Part shown: one piece after another, positions 57,601-64,000 of the stretch
Layout of the letters: every line of letters begins with the position of its first letter
How positions within the stretch are numbered: position 1 is the first letter of the stretch
From: Symbiodinium natans
Lineage: Eukaryota > Sar > Dinophyceae > Suessiales > Symbiodiniaceae
Direction of reading: 5' to 3'
Length of the DNA: 64,000 nucleotides
NCBI GenBank assembly: GCA_905221605.1
Contig: CAJNDS010002382.1
Span: forward strand, 327,007 to 391,006
Made by a program: the position numbers and the translations under genes
Notes under the pieces: model-generated
The model's input: only the letters and a program-made list of their open reading frames with translations
Told to the model about the DNA's origin: nothing
Databases searched by the model: none

Positions 57601-60485
57601 CTATATTATGTACATATATATATATATAAGTATATATCTGACTCCGAAGCATCCGAAGGGTTCGCCGTGTATCCGAAGAGAAGATCTTCACGTAGAAATG
57701 GCAGCTGGCTGTCGAAAGCGGCAGGAAGCTCCTGGCCTCATCCTTGAAGCCCGTCAGCGATGTCTTGGCTTCCTTTGCAGCCCAAAACTTCAAGCCCCCA
57801 CGTTCCGGGTTCATGGGCATACGCAATGCCTCTCTGATCTCTGACGTGCCAATGACACTTCAGGGGAGTTGGATGAGCGCAGCTATGACAAGGGCTCCAA
57901 GCTGAAGGCGCCCTCGCATTGCGAAGAACCCGAAACTGCACACAAAGCTCAAAGGCCCCACAGCCCTGCATTGATTTACACAACTCCCCCTCCCCGCACA
58001 AAGAGCCCCAAATCCTGAACCCCAAACCCTGAGAGCCCCATGAGGAGCGGACCATGTGGTCCATGCGCATGCGGACCAGCTGCCTGTCCTGGGAACATGA
58101 CTTGAGGATCCAGAAGCAGGCTTAATATAGGTGGGGCGGTTTGAGGCTTTGGGGCTTTCTTGGTAACCCTACAAACCCCAAACCCAGACTAGCTTGACGC
58201 ATCCGGGTGCCCGGCAGTCTGTTGGATGGTTTGCTCCATCTTTTCGTTGTCTGCCTCCCGCTCGGGCTAAGGATGGCGAAGGAATACTGACGGTTGGGGG
58301 AAGGCACATACTGAGGATGCAGACGGAAAGAAAGGGACTGGGGTCCATGGCCAGTAAGTCACAGTGGTTCAAGGTCTCAACTTATGGGCTTCTTGGAAGT
58401 TGCTGTAAGGGCTCCGGTTCCCTTTCGTCCATGTTCCAACGGCCTCGACCTCATCATGGAACTGCTTCCGCTCCTGCCAGGGAGACTAACATGTCGTCTT
58501 GATTCTCCGCAGTTCGATCTTCTTCTGGGGTTTGGGGCAGGTGGCTGTGGTGTAGAATGCAGATGTATACTTTCAGGCTAAAGGCCGTGCACAGACAGGC
58601 AAATAAATCTCTAGGTGAAGTCATCGAATCGGCACTCCCTGCTCTGGGGACAGGTAAAAAAATCAGGCCAGGTTTGGTCACGGGACATCAACCTTGCCAA
58701 CATCGAGGCTAGAAGCCCGGACATGTTCAAAATCCTCTAAGAAGGTATGTGCCAGATTGAAGGCTCCGTGTCTGTGTCTCCAAGCCGCCTTCATCTTGTC
58801 TTCCTTGACCTTCTTTCGGGTCATGTTCGCCGCGTACTCCTGGCCACAAGCATGGAAGCAGCGGACGGCATTGACATGATTCGGGCCAAATTGCGTCAAG
58901 CTCTTTACCGGCGGCGGATCCAGTTAGGATGTGCAAAAATAGTACGACCAGCTGAACATGCAGGTAGCAGACTTGCCCCGGGTTACTATATCGCTAGGCT
59001 GGGACGCCAGTAATAGAACAAAACGGCAAGGTGGATCGCACCGCAAACCTCAATAGGACAACGCATCGCACCCCAATCGATACGACGAACCCTGGAGCTT
59101 TCCCCCTCTGAGAACCCCACGATCCCCAAGCCCCTCAAACCTGTCAAGTCTTTTTACACTCGAAAAACTTTGATTAAGACTAAGATCTTACTCCCGAGCT
59201 ACAGTAAAAGAGGGGGAATTTTCTAGCCTCCGAAGCCCAATACACGCGGAGAGCCTCGCCGAGGCGCTCCAGCTGGGAGTCCCGGCTCTTCATATCTGGG
59301 CTACTTGTGCGCTCAGGATGCTTCGGATGTTGGTGGCTCTTGGGTTTGGGAGTGGGCTAGGGATGGCTTGGGATGTGTAGGGTTTCAGGGTTTTCGGAAG
59401 CTTTGTGGTTTTGGGGGGCTTAGGGTTTTGGGCTTGTCGGGCCCTTCTTTTCGACATCATGTATTCAGGTGCCCATACCCATTGGCAAAAAAGTTCCCGT
59501 GCCGGTATACTTGTGTACAGCATGCATTCTGCATGCTGTGTAGCTTAAACTAAACACCCCAAACCCGACGCCCTTGAATCAGGCCTCCCCCCAGCGCCAC
59601 GACCTCAAAAACCCTCAACACTTCTCCAAGGTGCTCTTGACTGACTCCTCCCACTGCTCGATGATCCTCGGGTCCGGTTCAGGAGTTAGACGGTTTACGA
59701 GCTTCAGGGATCGGTGCTTAAGGGTTCAACTGTTAAGGGGTTGTAGTTTAGGGGTCTTTGGATGCATTTAGAGGGTTTAAGGCTTCAGGGGTCTGGGGGC
59801 TTAGGGGTCAAGGGTTCAAGGGTTCAGGCAGGGCCTTGGGGCGTGTATGGGTCCTAAGTGCTGCAAGGGCACCCACACCATGCAACACCCCCCTCACATC
59901 ATCCCGGATCTCCAGTCCGGACCTCCCACAGCGGTCCAAGGCCACGACTTCTTACGATCGTCATGCAGCTGGCGGAAAAGCTCTGCTGTCTTGTCCATCT
60001 CGATCTGCTTGGCCTCTGTAGGAGGCAAATCACGGTCCTAGTCTGAATACTTTCCAAGGAAGCAGCTTCGGCTGAAGAGGGTGAATCAACCTGGTCTCCT
60101 TACAGCTGGTTCTTCTTGATCGATGTGGAGAGGCTGTTGATGGTCAGCATGAAGATGACATTTGCCCCACTAAAGTCCAATAGGAGAGTGGGGGGCGGGT
60201 TGAGGTTTGGTGCTTCTTGGAGTTACACCAATGCAGAAGGCGAGAACTACTTGAGCGCCCAGCACTTGGGGGGTTCCGAGGCCCCACCATGAGACCTTGC
60301 CTGCGTGTCGGTGACAAGGTCATCCAGCTCCTTTCGCCGATTGGCGTTCTCGACCTGGGCAGCTCGGGCAGCTTCGGTGCTCGGGGAAAAAGAGTTCGGG
60401 ATCGGACTCTGGGTCTCAAATCGGCCCCCGGCGGTGAGCTTTTCTACCGTCAGCGTCAACTCGCGTACCTCCCAGGCTTCGGCCG
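38040..60485 (-). CDS. CCDC39: CCDC39/FAP59-like axonemal ruler protein gene, 36 exons recognised
   Basis: CCDC39 (FAP59 in Chlamydomonas) pairs with CCDC40 to form the coiled-coil ruler that sets the 96-nm repeat of ciliary doublet microtubules and positions inner dynein arms and radial spokes. I joined short minus-strand exons by splice phase and compared the product with human CCDC39 from memory. It follows that protein from its TLQLERLT region to its C-terminal YFQQ region, often with identical segment lengths. Best matches are SAIKNLQLQISKLD, ELLYAVDFQSQLMQRK, DKEELQRKGDELDDKI, QAHYMIK and LENRKQQL. About 1.9 kb is coding, near 630 codons against 941 in human; the first ~175 residues and some linkers are unassigned. 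Introns have AG acceptors with GC, GT or GA donors. The organism therefore should build motile flagella. Identity is strong; individual boundaries are inferred. Confidence 0.88.
38119..41464 (-). other. Long intronic interval of the CCDC39-like gene with telomere-like tracts
   Basis: Between the last two recognised exons. C-rich tracts (CCCTAAACCCTATGAACCCT and similar) lie at 39244-39300, 40080-40195 and 41231-41388, with G-rich inverses at 38120-38165, 39376-39410 and 40020-40060. Possible extra exons are a minus segment at about 40265-40335 (MTRLQRAIFKGARKLELAKL) and one at 39306-39375 whose strand is unclear. The expected ~100 residues before the C-terminal helix probably lie here. Confidence 0.5.
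41465..48446 (-). CDS. CCDC39: CCDC39-like gene, C-terminal exon block
   Basis: Exons: 48390-48446 (DAELKNSQRYLTNVKKDCE), about 48250-48317 (GMKTTMEELELQNTIMN), 47087-47131 (DKEESMMQHDILRLE), 46802-46854 (VKRLRQQLTTKSENLHL), 46581-46620 (LENRKQQLQISME), 46142-46213 (EREKEIEVHTEVSCSALVRR), 45542 to about 45600 (TEVLRAQLRSAEEEKHK), 44754-44799 (SKYDNVMCKARMTLE), 44213-44256 (EGGEQLSQAHYMIK), 43878-43949 (AAQDKEELQRKGDELDDKI), 43616-43654 (EIRSLENTLVLHS), 43345-43407 (RNQKFKENLQTSN), 43002-43064 (EKQTLEEQSRAANEVLFKKK), 41783-41843 (ELQRSMQQMEDAVPVLEQRD), 41465-41517 (PEAVWEAQVNELTAARD). Several match human CCDC39 at more than half of positions. Introns after 46581 and 43878 seem to use GA donors; others GC or GT. 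Confidence 0.85.
46980..47034. repeat. Compound CA/GA microsatellite
   Basis: CACACGCACACGCGCATGCG-type sequence followed by (AG)n at about 47014-47031, inside an intron of the CCDC39-like gene. Confidence 0.85.
48868..49921 (-). CDS. Unrecognised coiled-coil protein segment, possible last exon of the nested gene
   Basis: Open from a stop at 49945-49947 to TGA at 48868-48870; a good acceptor (ATTGCAG) precedes 49921. About 350 residues: an N-terminal globular part (SGSLLQLACLISNDPG, SALLIYPEDVQMACEVRAQS), a helical part (ARVAEYLSRNYDAVACFVPE, MVALLAVTQWLLEKH), then a long coiled coil (EEAVFKKLDKELSDLMSQSR, VESYNAEVEKYNQIVEKHKA, AKSAQQTLDAAAKRRNAA) and a basic tail. The N-terminal part faintly recalls bacterial proteins with a Tyr-Asp...Pro-Glu-Leu...Trp-Leu pattern, but I cannot name the family. 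Its length without stops and its heptads make chance unlikely. Confidence 0.6.
51653..51735 (-). CDS. Small coding-like exon, same strand
   Basis: Reads PPTKKVAFSLDPVDPKRWQE then PPRLK, after an in-frame TAG just upstream. It is followed on the minus strand by a G-rich telomere-like tract (complement of 51528-51650), the arrangement seen after CCDC39 exons. Probably spliced between the 52.1-52.9 kb and 48.9-49.9 kb segments. Confidence 0.4.
52115..52867 (-). CDS. Unrecognised protein segment, possible first exon of a nested gene
   Basis: A 250-codon open frame; the first in-frame ATG is near 52812 (MQTHAAPEHLAE). It reads through a charged helix (EAELAAMKKFVEDVSR) and later AGALLLHYDKPSGLLFQMPS and DGRGMAFTATERPG, which look like folded-domain sequence. 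No family recognised. It stops at TAG after RTLRFLPP, but the true exon may end earlier at a splice donor. It could be an exon of a gene nested in the CCDC39-like intron, or an insertion used in alternative transcripts. Confidence 0.45.
   Translation of the reverse strand: MALSSFSELVFHESERSYMQTHAAPEHLAECTNVGSKAINSSRSRLAMAPVDSTGRLGRAPDTRYSQKGTAMMKQPESDKSQRPGNGQSGQSKTAACVKVGPVWITIGPRIEAELAAMKKFVEDVSRTVKADKVETAEMKEHKERTGRRPSLPFEPAARSRTTAHAEEGKAGKAWPARPVGGVDLAAVPRSQAVSSGVAGALLLHYDKPSGLLFQMPSSDGRGMAFTATERPGQHNLMPKEVRTLRFLPP
53246..57097 (-). CDS. CCDC39: CCDC39-like gene, central exon block
   Basis: Exons: 57054-57097, 56599-56646 (HEQAYRQLEMHKRATG), 55778-55811 (MVEKEMKAAK), 55403-55453 (ESHYKESQDLYRLRAEE), 55137-55168 (ATTLGAISGAQ), 54343-54406 (SAIKNLQLQISKLDQERQRQQ minus its last residue as written by phase), 54026-54073 (ELLYAVDFQSQLMQRK), 53748-53804 (VARVSGERTIEEKEEFNRK), 53246-53320 (VEQLDKQLDEQKSLHTILS...). 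Phases agree at each junction, and lengths match human CCDC39 around its EIMYSQDF region exactly. The intron after 54026 starts GTGGGTTTAGGGTTTGATGG, a clear telomere-like intron start. The intron after 53246 appears to start with GA. The first two exons here are the least certain; about 20 residues expected near 56.7-57.0 kb were not found. Confidence 0.82.
54534..54842 (+). repeat. Dispersed repeat element, copy 2 (inside a CCDC39-like intron)
   Basis: Same blocks as the minus strand of 21068-21430: CCACCCTCGGTGTGGGGGTT, TTTAAACTCAACTCTTC, CTCGCCCGG twice, five to six units of GTCCCTGGAGTGCCCAAC-type repeats, then GATGTTCGAAGTAAAATAAT. Its presence in an intron and in intergenic DNA shows it is mobile or has been copied by duplication. 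Confidence 0.75.
57335..60485 (-). CDS. CCDC39: CCDC39-like gene, N-terminal exon block
   Basis: Exons in transcript order: 60433-60485 (EVRELTLTVEKLT), 60301-60354 (VENANRRKELDDLVTDTQ), 59956-60013 (AKQIEMDKTAELFRQLHDD), 59635 to about 59671 (IIEQWEESVK), 59246-59295 (MKSRDSQLERLGEALR), 58789-58839 (EYAANMTRKKVKEDKMK), 58441-58473 (ERKQFHDEVEA), 58216-58260 (READNEKMEQTIQQT), 58053-58088 (DRQLVRMRMDHM), 57737-57772 (EAKTSLTGFKDE), 57335-57403 (VEVMKNQVSACHSERN...). From 59246 to 57335 every junction is phase 0 and the joined peptide is collinear with human CCDC39. Heptad hydrophobics run throughout. Donors are GC at seven of these exons and GT at four. The fourth exon lacks a clean AG acceptor at the expected place, so its 5' edge is uncertain. 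A further upstream exon near 60747-60770 (DYKQYSRK) is possible. Confidence 0.82.
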
Positions 60486-62422
60486 CTGGGCTTAGTTTTT
60501 AGGACGCTTCGGGGGGACGTTTTGATGTTCAGTAAAGGCATTGGAGCTTTAGGGTTTTTGGGGGGGTTCAGGCTTCGTAATTGAGTCCAGAGTTCCATCA
60601 AGTTATGCCTGGCACATGCTAAAGCCAGTACTGGGTACCCTCAAGGCCATCAACCTGAGAATGAGCCCTCACATGCGCATGAGGTGTGGCATCTATTCCC
60701 ATATAGCCTTATGGAATACTGAGTTCCTCAACGCCCTTCCTCAGCCCTTCCGCGAGTATTGCTTGTAGTCTTCCGAAGATTTCCCAGGTACATTGCTTCC
60801 GCGGGCGCGACGCTTCAGCAAGCTCATTTCGTAATTCTTGGAGGAAGTTGCTTCCACAACTAGGCACTTCCGGGCGTGGCCAACGCTTGGGCGGCGGGTC
60901 GGAGCATGGGAATTCCGACCCTGGCACTTGGGAGTGTGGGGCCCGATTTTGTCAGAGCTCCCGTCCAACATCGCAATCGAGCAGAACTCCCTTAATTATG
61001 ATCCTTTTCGATAACACTGAAGCATCTAGAAACAACCCAGGCTCTTGAAATCGCAGTGTCGCAGCACTACTTGCAATCACAAACTGTTGCAGCGACATTT
61101 ACCCAATACATCCAGAAACCATCGCTTTCGCCGGGGCTTCCGCGGAGACACGCTACCGCAAACCCTTTCGCATGCTTTCGCAGCCACGCTCCTGTGCAGT
61201 TTCACGCACCTGTTCCCGGAACTATTTCCACACGCAAAAGAAGCGGGGCTCACCAAATCTCAACGGAGCCAGAGTTAAGACCAGCAACGCTGGCGGTTCC
61301 TTTTTCTTGGATAGGCATGCCGATCCGCTCGACGGCGCGCCAACACGCAGCCGGAACGAGCAATGGACATGCGAGGCTCCCGTGAGACACGAGTTTATAA
61401 GCAACACCATCGATGAAAGCTCTCCCGAAAGCCCCTCAGCTCCTCACAACCCGAGAAGCTCGGATCTCATGGACTCATGGGAGCCGCGGTGTGGGAGACT
61501 GCTTGGCAGGTCGACAGGTCCACTGCTTAAAATCCAGGGCCCGCATTGCTCAAAGAATCTCAGATTCGCTCAACCCTACAACGTTTGGTTTCAGGATGTA
61601 ATCACAAATTCTAAGCGCTTATGAACATCTATGGTGACGGTGGGCGCTCAAAGAATTGAGAGATTTTAGCACAGAGCTGCAGTCATCTCATGGCCAGTCA
61701 ACCACCCAGCCGTGAGACGATTCTGGCCTGATCTTGTCTGACAGAGGCTAGGTTCAGACGTCTCAGGTAGGACCTTCGTAAATTTGCAGCGCTTACAGCA
61801 CCTCCTTCCAATTTCTCATGATCTTGCATCTATCTCCGACGACCCTGCTGCAAATCAATTCGGTACCCCGCGTGGAGCTCACGTAAGAGGCTTAGACCAT
61901 CAGAGTCTCTGCCATCCAGGGGGCGCACTCCAACTCCTGCCATCTAAACGTCTTAGCTTAGGATTTTCCTCTTTAAGACCCTAGTACTCATTATTGTCAT
62001 TCTCTTAATTTTCTTCATGCACTATGTTAGTTTCTGTCTGTATACGTTCTTTGCTCCTCATATTCGTGATGTCCAGTATGTTCATTGTATGTGTTGTATT
62101 TGTTACGTTTGATATATGCATTGGGTTCATTGTACCAGTTGTCTTGGCTATGTCAACAATACTTTCCGAGCGTAGTCATACTCTTCCTGGTCAGTTGATT
62201 AATGACCTTTTCGTTTATTCTTTAATGTACCCGAAAACGCCACATGTCAGGCTCTGCGCTGCTTATTGCCGCGGAAATCCCAAGACAACATATCGGAAGA
62301 AACATACGTGAAATAATCATGTGCTTGAAGCCGTTGCCTAGTGCAATGCTAACCGAAGTGTTAAAGGATATTGCGACAAGAGCCTCTGTACTTGGGGCAA
62401 TCGAGCGATGTTAAAGCGACTG
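60486..62422. other. 5' side of the CCDC39-like gene and AT-rich island
   Basis: The first exons of the CCDC39-like gene are expected here on the minus strand but only a weak candidate (60747-60770) was seen. A G-rich telomere-like tract occupies 60485-60580. From about 61980 to 62300 base composition drops to AT-rich and T-rich, unlike the surroundings; a 95-codon plus frame at 62024-62311 there is strongly hydrophobic (LLLIFVMSSMFIVCVVFV) but unrecognised. Confidence 0.45.
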
Positions 62423-62557
62423 TAAAGTCGACCGGAATCCAAGATCCAAAATCCAAGATGCCTCCAGAAACTTTTTCAGGCTTCGGCATCTTGGATCTTG
62501 GATTTTGGATGGGCCGGGGCGGGGGGGGGGACTTTATGTTCACTTTAAAGTCGACCG
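62423..62557. repeat. Fold-back insertion with 12-bp flanking direct repeats
   Basis: Arms 62437-62462 and 62485-62510 are complementary at 24 of 26 positions around a 22-nt loop (ATCCAAGATCCAAAATCC / complement). The structure is flanked by TAAAGTCGACCG at 62423-62434 and again at 62546-62557, which look like a target duplication of a small non-autonomous element; a run of 11 G lies inside. Confidence 0.7.
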
Positions 62558-63324
62558 TCAGGGCCCACATGCTCTAGGCACCGATGGTCCGGACAACTTC
62601 TGTCCACATGTCCCCGTTCCCAAAAGGCCTCATCATTTTTTCTTTGGGAAGGTACCAAGGGGGGGGACCATATATATATATAGAGAGAGAGAGATATAGA
62701 TATATACATACATATACATATACATATACATAATATGGATTTTTGCTGAGGACGGTACCTGAGCAGGGGCAGGCTTCTTGCTTGTGTCGAGGTTGGTTCT
62801 AGGCTTCTTGTATCGAGATTGGTTCTATGGGGTACCATATATTGATAAGGGCGCACCCGCCCCCACCACCCCCCCCCCCCCATGAGACCCCATGGTACAC
62901 CCCACCTCCACCCTCCTTTGGTGTAAGGTTCAGGGTTTAGGGTTTGAGTTTTAGTGCTTCGGGCTTAAGCTTGGTTTAGGGTAAAAGGTTTGGGTTTAGG
63001 GGTGGTTGGCTTAAGGTTTATGGGAGTGGGTGAAAAAATTGGAGCGCGACATCCTTGGGGGGAGAGGATGAACCGACAACCTCCCTCACATTTCAATCCC
63101 CACCCCCCGCCCCCCCTCAGCCCTTCCCCTTCAGCCCATGTTCTTGGTTAGATTTCGATGAAGAGGAAGGTCAAGGGGGGAGGGGCGCGTGGGCATCTTC
63201 CGCACCGAGGGCGGCGCGGGGATTGAAATCTAACCAAACACTTGGGCTAAAGAGGAGGGGGCGGGAGACGGATACCAATGAAAGGAGCGGAGGGGGGGGT
63301 GGGGGGGGGTAGGGTGCTATACCA

Positions 63325-63362
<38 letters not shown>

Positions 63363-63461
63363 GGGGATTACCACGAAAGAGGGGTAACAATGTATTTGGT
63401 CAATGCGGACAAGAATCTCGGCCTCAGGGCCCCAGACCATAAATGAACAAATAAATACATC

Positions 63462-63493
<32 letters not shown>

Positions 63494-63873
63494 TAGAAAG
63501 AGGTGCGAGTATGTACAGAACATATTGTGTGAATATATATATATATACAACTTCTAGGACGTTCTCAGGACCCCCGACAAGGCGCCGGTCGGCGCGCAGG
63601 CGTCTGCTACGACATTATGGGGGGTCTCTGGTTGTCCTTATACTTTATAGGGTACCATGTGGAACCCTCACATGACATGTCCATGTTTAGGGGAAGTCAT
63701 TAACAGGTCAGGTTGTCTGCTATACATACGGGCACAGAAAAAACTACGTTTGGGAGAAAACCCTGTGCCGCGGGAACAGTGCGACTCGATGCGTTGATTA
63801 AGGCACGATACTGCTACCAGTACTACTGGCACGCCGAGATTGCTCATTTTTAATTACTCGCGCTAAGACATCT
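62558..63873. repeat. Low-complexity interval: microsatellites, telomere-like tract and poly-G
   Basis: Contains (AT)n(AG)n compound microsatellites at 62671-62735 and 63461-63495, another AT run at 63531-63546, a G-rich telomere-like tract at 62925-63030 (GGTTCAGGGTTTAGGGTTTG), and a 37-base G run at 63325-63361 after a shorter one at 63287-63309. No gene is supported. Confidence 0.8.
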
Positions 63874-63999
63874 TTAGGTCTCAGATGCTCTCAGCCGGCA
63901 TACAACCTCGACGTCTTTGGCCGATGCGTACGTGAGAGCGGTCTCATCATACCCGTCCTCCTCCCAACTCTTGTCCGCACCAGCGTCCAGCAGCAACTG
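63874..63999 (-). CDS. 3' end of an ankyrin-repeat protein (continues beyond the window)
   Basis: The minus strand enters from the right edge reading QLLLDAGADKSWEEDGYDET then ALTYASAKDVEVVCRLR, and stops at TAA 63874-63876. LLLxAGADK followed about 12 residues later by T-A-L-x-x-A-S and a VEVV helix is the ankyrin-repeat consensus; such repeats mediate protein binding. Only about 1.3 repeats are visible, so the full protein is unknown. Dinoflagellate genomes carry many such genes. The last repeat is imperfect, and the terminus RASET may be either a real C-terminus or read-through into an intron. Confidence 0.7.
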   Translation of the reverse strand, partial: QLLLDAGADKSWEEDGYDETALTYASAKDVEVVCRLRASET

Positions 64000-64000
64000 T

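Overview
The window looks like nuclear DNA of a dinoflagellate. Four things point there: a near-complete copy of the dinoflagellate spliced-leader (DinoSL) sequence at 2568-2588; introns whose 5' ends are GC and GA as well as GT; many degenerate TTTAGGG/CCCTAAA-type tracts inside introns; and low gene density in GC-moderate DNA full of tandem and segmental repeats. Genus cannot be read from the sequence; a Suessiales/Symbiodiniaceae or Prorocentrum-like genome would fit. No rRNA, tRNA, CRISPR array or bacterial-type operon was seen.

Layout. 1-2555 has no gene I can support. 2556-9296 is one full-length LINE-type (non-LTR) retrotransposon with target-site duplications, a relict spliced leader at its 5' end, a zinc-finger/coiled-coil ORF1, and an ORF2 carrying APE-type endonuclease, reverse transcriptase and RNase H. 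ORF2 is broken by three frameshifts. 9297-14842 is gene-poor. 14843-17340 is a tandem array of eight copies of a 315-bp unit, and 18258-20720 is an array of about 33 copies of a 74-bp unit. 17.65-23.24 kb also carries dispersed duplicated blocks. 25.9-35.1 kb is a mosaic of direct and tandem duplications (566 bp, 227 bp, 1505 bp, about 348 bp) plus one perfect 25-bp inverted repeat.

38040-60485 (minus strand) is the main cellular gene. I reconstruct 36 short exons whose joined translation follows CCDC39/FAP59, the axonemal 96-nm ruler coiled-coil protein, almost residue for residue in length. Exons cover about 1.9 kb of 22.4 kb. Many introns begin with G-rich TTTAGGG-like sequence and end with the C-rich inverse, so exons sit between inverted telomere-like tracts. 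This resembles introner-type intron gain. Inside the largest intron (48447-53245) lie three more same-strand coding-looking segments, possibly a nested gene. 60.8-63.87 kb holds an AT-rich island, a fold-back insertion, compound microsatellites and a 37-base poly-G run. The right edge (63874-63999, minus) is the 3' end of an ankyrin-repeat coding region.

Functionally the window is one flagellar structural gene, one autonomous-type retroelement, and repeat-rich intergenic DNA. No metabolic pathway or operon is present.
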